A DNA stretch of 64,000 bases, taken from [Clostridium] aerotolerans DSM 5434 (GTDB taxonomy: Bacteria; Bacillota; Clostridia; Lachnospirales; Lachnospiraceae). The position numbers were made by a program, and so were the translations under genes. The DNA lies in NCBI RefSeq assembly GCF_000687555.1, contig NZ_JHWJ01000007.1, positions 149,028-213,027 of the forward strand, in the 5' to 3' direction. The notes below the pieces were generated by a model. It was not told where the DNA came from and ran no database searches. It saw nothing but the letters and a program-made list of their open reading frames with translations. This document shows, piece after piece, positions 52,477-61,396 of the stretch; within the stretch, counting starts at the first letter, position 1; each line of letters begins with the position of its first letter.

Positions 52477-54153
52477 TTACTTTTTTAGCTGAAACTGGAA
52501 AATCAAATTACGAAGGGACTGGGCCTGACCGGTCAGCTCCTCACTGGAAGCAGAATTCTCTTCTGCCGTGGCAGCGTTTACTTCTACTACCTGAGAGATC
52601 TGGCCAATACCATTGTCGATTTGTCTGGCTGCCATTGCCTGATCCTTTGATGCGGAAGCAATGCTCTCCACCTTTTTCATAACAACTTCTGTTCTTTCAA
52701 CAATTACACTCAAGCCCTTAGCGGCTGTATCTGCGATTACAGCCCCCATCTCCACTGCCTCCAGAGAATCTTCAATTAACTGGGTTGAGGTCTTAGCTGC
52801 ATTGGTACTCTGGCTTGCTAAGAGGCTTACCTGGTTGGCAACAACGGAAAAGCCTTTGCCTGCTTCACCGGCTCTGGCCGCCTCGATTGAAGCATTCAGT
52901 GCCAGGAGGTTCGTCTGAGAAGCAATATCATTGATGGTATTGATGATCTTATTGATTTCCTGTGAGGTATTTCTGATTACCTCCATTGCGCGGACCATCT
53001 CCTGCATATTTTCATTTTCAAGACTGATATTCTTTGTAACATTCGTCATCTCATCGCTGATTTCAACTGCATTCTGTGCATTCTCAGAAATTCTTCCGGA
53101 CATATCTGCAATGGTATCGGAAAGGTCTTTTACAATGGCCGCCTGATTAGCTGCGCCTTCTGCCAGAGTCTGAGCAGAACCTGCGATCTGCACGGATCCC
53201 ATGGAAACTTCATCAGACACCTGACTGATATCTCCCAGACTCTGTGAAATCTTTGTGGTAAATAATTTAAGGGACTTTTCGATATTTCTAAAATCTCCTA
53301 AAAATTCATTTTTAAAATTCACATTGAAATTACCGGATGCCATGCTGCCCATAACGGAATCAATGTCCTCGATATAGGATGCAATCTTTTGAATGGAGAC
53401 CCTTAAGCTGTCAGCCACCTGCCCGATTTCATCGTTGGATACATATGTAATTTCTGTATGTAAATTCCCTTCTGCAAGGTCTTTTGAAGCTGTCTCAAGC
53501 TCTCTAAGCGGAACCACAATGCTGGCAGAAAGCCGTCTTGCCATAACAATGGCAGTAATCAGTGAGATTACAGAGAAAACAGCTAGTAGTACTGAGGCAA
53601 TATTCTCCACGACCTGGCTGGTTTCATATTGCTGCAGGGCTTCCTTATCAGATCTTGTACCTGTGCTATCAAGGGCATCTGCAAGCATCTCAGAAGATTT
53701 ATTATAATCTGTATTATAAAAGCTGATGGCCTGCTTCGTCTGTCCATCTTCTACCAGTTGGACGAAATGATAGGTATCTTCTTTAAACTTGCTCACAGCC
53801 TCAGTTAAGCTCTGCGATATTTGTTCGTCCTTCAGATTTGTTTTAATCACGTCGATGTAACCGTCGATTTTTCCAAATCTTTTGTCAAAATCTTCTTTTT
53901 GTTCCGCTGTCACAGCCGGATCATTGGATATGACCGCCCAAAGCATACGTTTGTTAATGGTCTGTACGTCTTTTCGAATTTCCATCTGTTGTTTTGTGGT
54001 CTCATATTGTACGTGAAAAAAGGTATTGAAATGATTACCGATCTTACGAAAGCTTACGAGTGAAAAAACTGAAGAAAGAAAAATGATTAATACCAGAACT
54101 GCAAATACCAGATTCAATCGTCGGGAAATCTTAAGTCTGCTGCTCTTTTTCAT
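52477..54153 (-). CDS. methyl-accepting chemotaxis protein
   Basis: A 558-residue transmembrane chemoreceptor: TM1 (about 12-32, NLVFAVLVLIIFLSSVF), a four-helix-bundle ligand domain (about 33-185), TM2 (about 187-208), HAMP (VVPLRELETASKDLAEGN, about 213 on), and the cytoplasmic signalling domain with the hairpin tip DIASQTNLLALNASIEAARA and AGEAGKGFSVVA. ATG 54153 follows AAGGGGGAG; the frame is open 16 codons further but unsupported. No cytoplasmic chemotaxis genes are in the window. Confidence 0.93.
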   Translation of the reverse strand: MKKSSRLKISRRLNLVFAVLVLIIFLSSVFSLVSFRKIGNHFNTFFHVQYETTKQQMEIRKDVQTINKRMLWAVISNDPAVTAEQKEDFDKRFGKIDGYIDVIKTNLKDEQISQSLTEAVSKFKEDTYHFVQLVEDGQTKQAISFYNTDYNKSSEMLADALDSTGTRSDKEALQQYETSQVVENIASVLLAVFSVISLITAIVMARRLSASIVVPLRELETASKDLAEGNLHTEITYVSNDEIGQVADSLRVSIQKIASYIEDIDSVMGSMASGNFNVNFKNEFLGDFRNIEKSLKLFTTKISQSLGDISQVSDEVSMGSVQIAGSAQTLAEGAANQAAIVKDLSDTIADMSGRISENAQNAVEISDEMTNVTKNISLENENMQEMVRAMEVIRNTSQEINKIINTINDIASQTNLLALNASIEAARAGEAGKGFSVVANQVSLLASQSTNAAKTSTQLIEDSLEAVEMGAVIADTAAKGLSVIVERTEVVMKKVESIASASKDQAMAARQIDNGIGQISQVVEVNAATAEENSASSEELTGQAQSLRNLIFQFQLKK

Positions 54154-54383
54154 AGGTGCTCCCCCTTTATCCTTAGATATGGAATTAGTAAATATATACA
54201 ATATTATTATATCAATTATCTGCCATTTTTCAACATATTTTGCAGATTATTACAATTCTTTAAGGTTGTATTCTATATATTATAGAACCCGCCTAACAAG
54301 GGCACATACGCATTAACATTTATTAAGAACAAGCCTTTACTTTTCTAAATTTTATGGATTCATATGTCGAAAAATGTCAACGC

Positions 54384-54429
54384 AAAAAGGACCGGTGCCA
54401 CCTACTGTTAAATGACATGCTCCGGCCCT
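54384..54429 (-). terminator. terminator of the tocopherol-cyclase-like gene
   Basis: On the minus strand AGGGCCGGAGC pairs with GGCACCGGTCCT (one bulge), followed by TTTTTGCG. Confidence 0.72.
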
Positions 54430-54434
54430 CTGAT

Positions 54435-55466
54435 TTATATGACTCCTGATTCGTATTCAAAGCTTACATAGTCACTGGAAAGATCAAAAATCTGGTCCTC
54501 ACCTTTATACAAAAGGAATCTTCCACGGAGCAAATGACCTTCCTTAATGAAGCGGGTCATTCCTCCCTTTCCGGGGGCCATGAGTTTATGTGAAAAGGTA
54601 GAAACCTCTCGTTTTCCCTGACTGCTTAAATAGACCTTTAAGGTATACTTCCCCTGTTTTAGAACAACCGAAGTCCGCCTTTTGCATATGACCTTTACCC
54701 CAAGATAGGTGGCAAAGCGGTATTCTCTTCCCTTATAATGAATGACGCAGATGCAGCCCTCAAAGCTTGCTCCCATGAAAGGGATACTGGCGACCGATAC
54801 CATAATGGAGGCTGGCTCCTTAAAACGGTTGCATTGAATCCAAAGGTAATCTTTTGGAAAGGCTCTTCCTTTGTCGCCTTCCATATATCCTTTTTCCCCT
54901 TCAAAATCTAACACCGTTCCATTTATCATGACTCTCCCATGAAGGGTATGGGACATGCTGATTACCTGGTGCCTGCATTCCATAAAGGGCATAAGCTCAA
55001 AGGGCCCCATAATGGAATACCGTAGAGGGCTGATAGGACCGTAATGAATGATTCCCTGAAGGGCGATATCCTTTGATCTTATATTTAAGCGGATGCCGCG
55101 GTGGGAGAAAACATTAGGGCCCAGCATGATTCGGTTTTGTCTGGTGTCAACCAGATAATCCTCTTCCGGAAAATGGAGGTAATAAGAGGTCTCATTCCAG
55201 ATAATCTGTAGAAAAGGGTGCCTGGTTCCATTTTTCTCCACGCTGATACCAGGAATCAACGCCAGTATATTATCCTTGTTCTCATGCTTAAAATACCAGC
55301 CTTCAAAAAATGCGAAGTTCGCATTGGTATAAAAAAAGGTAACACAGGAATCTCTTAAACTGTCCCTTAGCAAAACGGTTCTTCTTTGAAGCTTTTGATT
55401 GAAGCGTTTTATCTCGCCCATGCTTTCCGGCCTTTTGTGCATGGTACATTTCTTATGTTGCGGCAT
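54435..55466 (-). CDS. tocopherol cyclase-like family protein
   Basis: A 343-residue cytoplasmic protein that resembles the tocopherol-cyclase-like family (PF14249-type beta-barrel). Typical segments are FFEGWYFKHEN (about 53-63), YYLHFPEEDY, the central MGPFELMPFMECRHQVISMSH (seen over about 152-173), and GEKGYMEGDKGRAFPKDYLW (about 190-209). This organism type does not make tocopherol, so another lipid or an unknown reaction is likely. Start ATG 55466 with GAGGACAA upstream. Single gene between terminators. Confidence 0.75.
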   Translation of the reverse strand: MPQHKKCTMHKRPESMGEIKRFNQKLQRRTVLLRDSLRDSCVTFFYTNANFAFFEGWYFKHENKDNILALIPGISVEKNGTRHPFLQIIWNETSYYLHFPEEDYLVDTRQNRIMLGPNVFSHRGIRLNIRSKDIALQGIIHYGPISPLRYSIMGPFELMPFMECRHQVISMSHTLHGRVMINGTVLDFEGEKGYMEGDKGRAFPKDYLWIQCNRFKEPASIMVSVASIPFMGASFEGCICVIHYKGREYRFATYLGVKVICKRRTSVVLKQGKYTLKVYLSSQGKREVSTFSHKLMAPGKGGMTRFIKEGHLLRGRFLLYKGEDQIFDLSSDYVSFEYESGVI

Positions 55467-55567
55467 TTGTCCTCAGTCTCCCATCTGTTCATTTTTCTGT
55501 ATCAGTTTAAACATAGGGTTACCAAATTTCATGCTCCGTAGTCAGCATATGGAGAGAAAGTATGACA

Positions 55568-55610
55568 GAAAAAAGCCTCGCCGGCAAATCGTTGATTTAC
55601 CAGTGAGGCT
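55568..55610 (-). terminator. terminator of ldh
   Basis: On the minus strand AGCCTCACTGGTAAATC pairs with GATTTGCCGGCGAGGCT, followed by TTTTTTC. Confidence 0.85.
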
Positions 55611-55617
55611 CCTTATT

Positions 55618-56574
55618 TTATATTCCTTTTAACACCTTGTCCGTATATTCCCGAATAATCTCCGCAGAGCTTCTAAATCGCTCCAGCTCTTCTTCCGTCA
55701 TGTGTATCTCAAGAATGTCTGCTGCCCCTGTCCGATTTAAAATCGTAGGAACTCCGGCATACACTCCGTTTTGACCGTATTCACCTTCTAACAGCGTGGA
55801 AACCGGGATGATCCGGTTCTCATCGTAAAGAATTGCTTTGATTATTCCGGCGCAGGTGGTAGCGATCCCATAGTAAGTGGTTCCTTTTCTCTGATAAATC
55901 TCCCAGCCTTCCCGGACTGTTTTCTTTACGATTTCATCAAGATCCACATCACCCAGCATGTCCTTGTTATCATGAATAATATCCTGGAATGACTTTCCTG
56001 CTACGGTTACGGTGGACCATGGAACCATCTGGGAGTCTCCGTGCTCTCCCATGGAATAGGCATAGATGCTTCTCGGATCAACATTTACAAGTTCTGCTAT
56101 GAAATTCTGCAGTCTTGAGGTATCAAGAGCACTTCCGGTCCCAATGACCTGATTTTTAGGAAGTCCTGATAACTGATATACGTAATGAGCCATAATATCC
56201 ACTGGGTTTGAAACAACGATGAAGATGCCGTCAAAACCGCTTGCCATAATAGGGTCTACAATGGTCTTTACTATCTTTGCACTGACTTCTAAGGTATCAA
56301 GTCTGGTCTGGCCCTTTTGGGGCGGTGCTCCCGCTGTAATTACTATAATATCGGCATCTGAGCAGTCCTTGTAACCTGCCACACGAACCTTTACATTGCG
56401 GTCCAGATACTTAATGGTATCGCGAAGGTCAAGTACTTCTCCCAGCGCTCTCTCTTCATTAATGTCAATCATCAGGATCTCATCACAGATTCCCTGAGTC
56501 ACAAGGCTGAATGCGGTTGAAGAGCCTACGAGACCGCAGCCGACTATGGCTATTTTTGATGTTTTTATCTTCAT
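55618..56574 (-). CDS. ldh: L-lactate dehydrogenase
   Basis: A 318-residue NAD-dependent dehydrogenase reducing pyruvate to L-lactate. Rossmann motif GCGLVGSSTAF (12-22); substrate loop GAPPQKGQTRLD where Gln marks lactate rather than malate specificity and Arg is catalytic (about 96-107); SNPVD (about 134); catalytic EHGDS (about 190). The loop lacks the usual LVxxN continuation (LDTLEVSAKI), a mild oddity. Activity with branched 2-oxoacids cannot be excluded. Confidence 0.87.
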   Translation of the reverse strand: MKIKTSKIAIVGCGLVGSSTAFSLVTQGICDEILMIDINEERALGEVLDLRDTIKYLDRNVKVRVAGYKDCSDADIIVITAGAPPQKGQTRLDTLEVSAKIVKTIVDPIMASGFDGIFIVVSNPVDIMAHYVYQLSGLPKNQVIGTGSALDTSRLQNFIAELVNVDPRSIYAYSMGEHGDSQMVPWSTVTVAGKSFQDIIHDNKDMLGDVDLDEIVKKTVREGWEIYQRKGTTYYGIATTCAGIIKAILYDENRIIPVSTLLEGEYGQNGVYAGVPTILNRTGAADILEIHMTEEELERFRSSAEIIREYTDKVLKGI

Positions 56575-56647
56575 CTGTCAATTCCTTCTTTATGTTTAGA
56601 GTCATGATTATCATAACTCAAAAACTAAAAATTATCAAAGGAATTTT

Positions 56648-57484
56648 CTACAGATGTTCCACCAATCCTTCCAGCTTTTTCGCTGTGGCATTTAACTCAC
56701 TAATGGAATTTACAATGTTCTTAAATTCCTGGGTCTCCTCATTATAAATCGTGTTGGATTCGGTGATTCTGCTGTTGATGGTAGTAATGGAAGCATTGAT
56801 GCTTTTTAAAACCGTATCGATCTGACCAATGGATTCGTTGGTGGATGCAGACATCTTTCTGATTTCACCTGCGACCACGGTAAAGCCTCTTCCTGCTTCT
56901 CCTGCTCTTGCTGCTTCAATGGCAGCATTCAGTCCTAACAGGTTTGTCTGTGTGGAGATATCCTTTACAAAATCCAGAATACCATCGGTATTTCTGGTGC
57001 TTTCATTGGCTTCATTTACCTTCACGGATATTTCGGTATTCATATTTTTCAATTGTTCTATTCCACTTGAAACACTTTTTGTCGATTCAGCAATCTGAGT
57101 GATTCCTGCTGATAAACTATTAACGATACTGACCAGGTTATTTCTTTTTTCCAGACTTTTTCCAAGGGTCAGAACCCCAATCACTTTTCTGCCTTTGTCA
57201 AAAATGGGAACCGCATAAGACTTAAACGGGATTCCGTAAACCGTTGCCGGTACATCCATAACTGTCACTCTCCCGCTGTTAAGTGTCTCTCTGATGGCGC
57301 CCCCTGCAGGAATTAAATCTCCCGGTGTAATATGGAATCTTAACTGATTGCCATTCTCCACCAAAATAAATTTCTGTGTGTCTGTTAATGCAAAAGCAAC
57401 ATCATCGTCAAATAAGCTGGATAAATACGGAATCACCTCATAAAATGAGTCCAATAGCTGGTGCTCTGTGGTAAAATTGTTCAT
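56648..57484 (-). CDS. soluble chemoreceptor-like signalling protein
   Basis: A 278-residue cytoplasmic MCP-type protein without membrane segments. The N-terminal sensor (about 1-120; [38 protein letters not shown]) resembles a PAS/GAF-type domain. The C-terminal short signalling helix pair keeps the hairpin tip [20 protein letters not shown] and [14 protein letters not shown]. No HAMP. Such YfmS-like proteins sense an internal signal and talk to CheA/CheW. ATG 57484 after GGGGGAAGG. Upstream of ldh on the same strand, spaced about 70 bases. Confidence 0.88.
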   Translation of the reverse strand: MNNFTTEHQLLDSFYEVIPYLSSLFDDDVAFALTDTQKFILVENGNQLRFHITPGDLIPAGGAIRETLNSGRVTVMDVPATVYGIPFKSYAVPIFDKGRKVIGVLTLGKSLEKRNNLVSIVNSLSAGITQIAESTKSVSSGIEQLKNMNTEISVKVNEANESTRNTDGILDFVKDISTQTNLLGLNAAIEAARAGEAGRGFTVVAGEIRKMSASTNESIGQIDTVLKSINASITTINSRITESNTIYNEETQEFKNIVNSISELNATAKKLEGLVEHL

Positions 57485-57695
57485 AATACCTTCCCCCTTC
57501 ATTCGTTAAGCCGTCTTATGTAATTTCCCTGGACAGATACTTAAAATTTATCATTTGTAAAATAATTCTATTTTAGTATATCCTTGGAAGTATGTCAATG
57601 CGAAGGGCTACAAGCTTTTAATTATTTTAGGATAAAATTGGAGAAATGTAACAGTCCATCTATGTAATACTTTTTTTCAAATGATTATCAAACAT

Positions 57696-57726
57696 AAAAA
57701 TGAGAGCAGATTTTTTCTGCCCTCAT
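57696..57726 (-). terminator. terminator of the metal ATPase gene
   Basis: On the minus strand ATGAGGGCAGA pairs with TCTGCTCTCAT, followed by TTTTA. The gap 57485-57695 shows nothing else. Confidence 0.8.
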
Positions 57727-57735
57727 TATCTATAT

Positions 57736-59622
57736 TTATAAGTTGTGAACACGAAGTGCACGAATCGCATTTAAGACTGCTATTATCATAACTCCAACGT
57801 CTGCAAAGATTGCAAACCACATATTTGCGATACCGATTGCTCCAAGACCAAGACAGGCAAATTTGATTACCAAAGCGAGTGTAATATTCTGGTATACGAT
57901 CCGAATACATTTGCGGGATATTTTAATCGCTTTTGCTATCTTCATTGGATCATCATCCATTAAAACTACGTCCGCCGCTTCAATTGCTGCATCCGATCCC
58001 ATAGCTCCCATTGCGATACCGATATCTGCACGAGTCAGTACCGGTGCATCGTTGATTCCATCACCGACAAAAGCAAGTTTTTCATTATCCGGTTTAAGAT
58101 TCAGCAATTCTTCTACTTTTGTTACTTTGTCCGCCGGAAGAAGCTCGCTATATACTTCGTCAATTCCAAGGGAAGCTGCTACCTGATCTGCCACTGACTT
58201 TGCATCGCCTGTAAGCATAACAGTTTTTTCAACACCAGCACGTTTCAGCTCCTTGATTGCTTCTTTGGAATGAAGCTTTATAATATCAGAGATTACGATA
58301 TGTCCTGCATAAGTTCCGTTGATTGCCATGTGAATGATGGTACCTACGGAATGGCAATCCTGATAAGGAATGTTTAATTGCTTCATCAGTTTACTGTTAC
58401 CGGCTGCAACTGTTTCTCCATCAACCTTAGCAACAATTCCATGACCGCTGATTTCTTCAATATCTGTTACACGATTACGGTCGATGTCTTTTCCATATGC
58501 TTTCTGTAAGCTTTTACTAATGGGGTGGGAGGAGGCACATTCAGCCAGAGCTGCATATTCCAGCAATTTTTCATTTTCAATTTCATTGTGATGCACACCA
58601 CTTACTTCAAATACACCTTGTGTCAATGTACCTGTTTTGTCAAATACCACGTATTTTGCACGGGATAATGTTTCAAGGTAATTGGAACCTTTGATTAAAA
58701 CGCCTTCCTTGCTCGCTCCACCGATTCCGGCGAAGAAGCTAAGAGGGATACTGATTACAAGTGCACAAGGACAGCTGATTACAAGAAATGTCAGAGCCCG
58801 ATAAACCCAAACGTCCCACTGAGCTGGTACATTTAAAAATAACATCTGGACAAGGGGAGGCAGAATCGCCAGCGCTAATGCACTATAACAAACAGCCGGG
58901 GTATAGATCTTGGCAAATTTTGAAATGAAATCTTCTGATCTAGATTTCCGTGAGCTGGAATTCTCCACAAGCTCAAGAATCTTGGAAACGGTAGATTCCC
59001 CAAACTCTTTTGTAGTCTGGACCTTTAACACGCCAGTCATATTGATACAACCACTTATGATCTCATCGCCCTCTCTTGCATCTCTTGGCATACTTTCTCC
59101 AGTCAGTGCACTGGTATTTAAGGTCGATGTGCCTTCCTTTATGATACCATCAAGAGGCACCTTCTCCCCTGGCTGCACCACGATAATGTTCCCGATTTGG
59201 ACTTCATCCGGGTCAACCTTTTGAAGCTTCCCGTCTCGTTCCACATTTGCATAATCTGGCCTGATATCCATAAGAGCGCTGATATTCTTTCTGCTCTTTC
59301 CGACCGCGTAGCTCTGGAATAGCTCCCCGATCTGGTAGAACAGCATAACAGCTATGCCTTCTACGTAGTCGCCGCTCTGTTCATAGATTGCAAGAATAAA
59401 TGCTCCTAATGTTGCCACAGACATCAAGAAGTTCTCATCAAATATCTGTCTGTTCAAAATGCCTTTTCCTGCTTTTTTTAATATATCGTATCCAATAATC
59501 AGATAAGCGGCAAAGTATAATACGAACTCTACGATTCCTGTTACCGGAATAAAATGCAATACAATAAGCATCACTGCTGAAATGATGATTCTAGCCAGCA
59601 TTTTCTTCTGCTTTTTATTCAT
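57736..59622 (-). CDS. cadA: P1B-type Cd/Zn/Pb-transporting ATPase without N-terminal HMA domain
   Basis: A 628-residue heavy-metal efflux ATPase. Membrane segments begin at residue 8; the actuator loop has TGES (about 175), the metal site is CPC in ISCPCALV (about 284), the phosphorylation site DKTGTLT (about 328), the HP motif SSHPIS (about 368), then TGD and GDGINDAPVL, with the last segments reading MWFAIFADVGVMII (Asp typical of the Zn/Cd group). Unlike most CadA/ZntA proteins it has no N-terminal metal-binding domain; a separate HMA protein is encoded just upstream. Ribosome site GGGAGGGAC. Likely induced through the divergent ArsR. Confidence 0.92.
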   Translation of the reverse strand: MNKKQKKMLARIIISAVMLIVLHFIPVTGIVEFVLYFAAYLIIGYDILKKAGKGILNRQIFDENFLMSVATLGAFILAIYEQSGDYVEGIAVMLFYQIGELFQSYAVGKSRKNISALMDIRPDYANVERDGKLQKVDPDEVQIGNIIVVQPGEKVPLDGIIKEGTSTLNTSALTGESMPRDAREGDEIISGCINMTGVLKVQTTKEFGESTVSKILELVENSSSRKSRSEDFISKFAKIYTPAVCYSALALAILPPLVQMLFLNVPAQWDVWVYRALTFLVISCPCALVISIPLSFFAGIGGASKEGVLIKGSNYLETLSRAKYVVFDKTGTLTQGVFEVSGVHHNEIENEKLLEYAALAECASSHPISKSLQKAYGKDIDRNRVTDIEEISGHGIVAKVDGETVAAGNSKLMKQLNIPYQDCHSVGTIIHMAINGTYAGHIVISDIIKLHSKEAIKELKRAGVEKTVMLTGDAKSVADQVAASLGIDEVYSELLPADKVTKVEELLNLKPDNEKLAFVGDGINDAPVLTRADIGIAMGAMGSDAAIEAADVVLMDDDPMKIAKAIKISRKCIRIVYQNITLALVIKFACLGLGAIGIANMWFAIFADVGVMIIAVLNAIRALRVHNL

Positions 59623-59660
59623 GATACGTCCCTCCCTTTATGATGATTTATTATATGCTT

Positions 59661-59680
59661 ATTCGTTCATATGTTTGAAT
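59661..59680. promoter_or_regulatory. possible ArsR/SmtB operator before the ATPase gene
   Basis: ATTC-GTT-CATATG-TTT-GAAT is an imperfect palindrome centred on CATATG, similar in style to metal-repressor operators with ATTCA/TGAAT half-sites. It lies between the HMA and ATPase genes; a GC-rich hairpin (59688-59717, CACCCC/GGGGTG) follows next to it. Confidence 0.4.
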
Positions 59681-59739
59681 GAAAGGTGACACCCCTTCCA
59701 CCTTCAGGCTTCCGGGGTGCTTGTGTAACGGTATGCTGA

Positions 59740-59958
59740 TTATAATTCTATTTCACAATCAGGTTCTACCTTCTTGCAGGCCTTTAAAACATCCTGCATA
59801 ACAGCTTTTGGCTCCTGGCCATCTTTGAATTCAACAATCATCTTCTGAGTCATGAAGTTAACAGTTGCTGCCTCAACGCCTGAAGTCTTTCTTGCTGCAT
59901 CCTCCATAAGATTTGCACAGTTTGCACAGTCTACTTCGATTTTATATGTTTTTTTCAT
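59740..59958 (-). CDS. stand-alone heavy-metal-associated (HMA) domain protein
   Basis: A 72-residue ferredoxin-fold HMA protein with the metal motif CANC (residues 11-14) in VDCANCANLMEDAARKTSGV and the typical C-terminal strand DCEIEL. It likely hands metal to, or regulates, the neighbouring ATPase, replacing the domain usually fused to it. ATG 59958 follows AGAAAGGAATC; upstream in-frame codons have no ribosome site. First gene of the efflux operon, driven by the promoter at 60022-60050. Confidence 0.87.
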   Translation of the reverse strand: MKKTYKIEVDCANCANLMEDAARKTSGVEAATVNFMTQKMIVEFKDGQEPKAVMQDVLKACKKVEPDCEIEL

Positions 59959-59990
59959 AATGTTGATTCCTTTCTGCTGATGGATTGTAC

Positions 59991-60010
59991 GATTAAGTAC
60001 TTGTTTAATC
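59991..60010. promoter_or_regulatory. candidate ArsR operator overlapping the arsR promoter
   Basis: GATTAA (59991-59996) and TTAATC (60005-60010) form a spaced inverted repeat that covers the -35 of the arsR promoter and lies just downstream of the efflux promoter start, so one bound repressor could block both directions. Confidence 0.5.
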
Positions 60011-60029
60011 TTTATGGGTGTAGTATAAT
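60001..60029 (+). promoter_or_regulatory. promoter for the ArsR gene
   Basis: TTGTTT (60001-60006), 17 bases, TATAAT (60024-60029). Confidence 0.65.
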
Positions 60030-60050
60030 TCAAGAAAAAATATAAGTCAA
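60022..60050 (-). promoter_or_regulatory. promoter for the HMA-ATPase operon, overlapping the arsR promoter
   Basis: Minus strand TTGACT (60045-60050), 17 bases, TATACT (60022-60027). Its -10 shares four bases with the -10 of the plus-strand promoter, so only one polymerase can occupy the region. Confidence 0.68.
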
Positions 60051-60119
60051 TGCTTCCGACCCATACCCTACCAGAAGGGCGAAAAGCATTTCTAAATGGA
60101 ATAAAAGGAGCGACGTTTT

Positions 60120-60485
60120 ATGAATCATATAGAACTTCCCCATGATCACGGTGAAGAAAAAAAGCTGGAACAATTAAAGGTTCAATTATCAGAAGTAGAT
60201 CAATATCAGACGGTCTCAGACGTATTTAAGCAACTAGGGGATACCACTCGGATCCGTATTTTCTGGTTATTATGTCATTGTGAGGAATGCGTGATAAACA
60301 TTGCAGCTATGATGGAAATGTCAAGCCCTGCCATATCCCATCATTTAAGACCGCTGAAAAACAGCGGGCTGATTGTCAGCCGCAGGGTGGGCAAAGAGGT
60401 ATATTATCGGGCTGCGGAGACTGCACAGAGTAAATTATTGCATGAGATGATAGAAAAGGTAATGGAAATCACCTGTCCTAAGTAA
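60120..60485 (+). CDS. ArsR/SmtB-family metal-responsive repressor
   Basis: A 121-residue winged-helix repressor. A His/Asp-rich N-terminus (ELPHDHGEE) may bind metal; the alpha-3 region reads LLCHCEECVINIA with several Cys like the CadC/ArsR ELCVCD motif; the recognition helix is MSSPAISHHLRPLKNSGLI. It would repress the divergent efflux operon and itself until Cd, Zn or Pb binds. Ribosome site AAAGGAGCG. Confidence 0.92.
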   Translation: MNHIELPHDHGEEKKLEQLKVQLSEVDQYQTVSDVFKQLGDTTRIRIFWLLCHCEECVINIAAMMEMSSPAISHHLRPLKNSGLIVSRRVGKEVYYRAAETAQSKLLHEMIEKVMEITCPK

Positions 60486-60498
60486 GGAGTTGGATTCT

Positions 60499-61353
60499 AT
60501 GGAAAAGCATGTGTTGTATCCTGGAATAGAATTGTTATTTTTTAATGTAAAGGGGGAAACTCTGCCCTATCATCATGAAGCACTTGATACTATTATGGAG
60601 ATTAATTATTGTAAGTCGGGGCGAATTGGTTGGAGTATAGGGAATGGGAACAATGTTTATCTTGGTCCTGGGGATTTTTCGCTTCATACGATGAAGACAT
60701 GTGCTGCTTGTAATATTACGCTGCCCAATGGTTCTTATGAGGGGCTGACTATATTGGTGGATTTGAAAGGATTAGATCAAAACCCACCTGAACTTTTGTC
60801 TGGTACTGGTATTACAGGGGAATTTCTGTATGGGAAATTTTGTGATAGAGGATATAGTTTGTCACTTTCAGGGAATGAGGATACGGAATGTATTTTTCGG
60901 CCTTTTTTTGAGGAAATGCCGGAGTTAAAAACGGTTTACTGGAAAATAAAAGCGGTGGAATTACTGCTATTTTTGAGTAAGCTTGAAATTAAGGAGAAGG
61001 AACAGATATCAGAGTATCAATCGGAGCAGATTGATATTATCAGGAAGATTCATGAGCAAATGGTTCATAACATGAATCAGCGATTTACGATAGAGTATCT
61101 TTCTAAGGAATATTTGATGAATCCTACCACTTTGAAACAGGTCTTTAAGGCCGTTTATGGGACTTCTATTGCGGCGCATGTGAAAGGGCATCGGATGGAG
61201 GAAGCGGCGAGATTGTTGGTGGCTACGGATGATAGTATCGCTGAAATTGCAGATCAGGTTGGTTATACTAGTCAGAGTAAGTTTACAACGGCTTTTAAGG
61301 AGTATTTGGGGGAATTGCCTACGGAGTATCGGAGGCGGAATAATGGGCATTAA
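60499..61353 (+). CDS. AraC-family regulator (PchR/YbtA-like)
   Basis: A 284-residue regulator with a non-canonical N-terminal sensor (YHHEALDTIMEINYCKSGR, VYLGPGDFSLHTM) and a C-terminal AraC domain: FTIEYLSKEYLMNPTTLKQVFKAV and IAEIADQVGYTSQSKFTTAF, ending LPTEYRRR. The layout resembles siderophore-responsive PchR/YbtA-type activators. The second half uses G/T-rich codons (GCGGCG, TTGGTG) unlike its neighbours. ATG 60499 follows AAGGAG; a TTG three codons upstream is less likely. It begins 14 bases after the arsR stop, so it may be cotranscribed. No iron-transport genes are adjacent. Confidence 0.85.
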   Translation: MEKHVLYPGIELLFFNVKGETLPYHHEALDTIMEINYCKSGRIGWSIGNGNNVYLGPGDFSLHTMKTCAACNITLPNGSYEGLTILVDLKGLDQNPPELLSGTGITGEFLYGKFCDRGYSLSLSGNEDTECIFRPFFEEMPELKTVYWKIKAVELLLFLSKLEIKEKEQISEYQSEQIDIIRKIHEQMVHNMNQRFTIEYLSKEYLMNPTTLKQVFKAVYGTSIAAHVKGHRMEEAARLLVATDDSIAEIADQVGYTSQSKFTTAFKEYLGELPTEYRRRNNGH

Positions 61354-61396
61354 CATAAGGCATTAGAGATGCTTAGCACAGAATAAAGGAATTATT

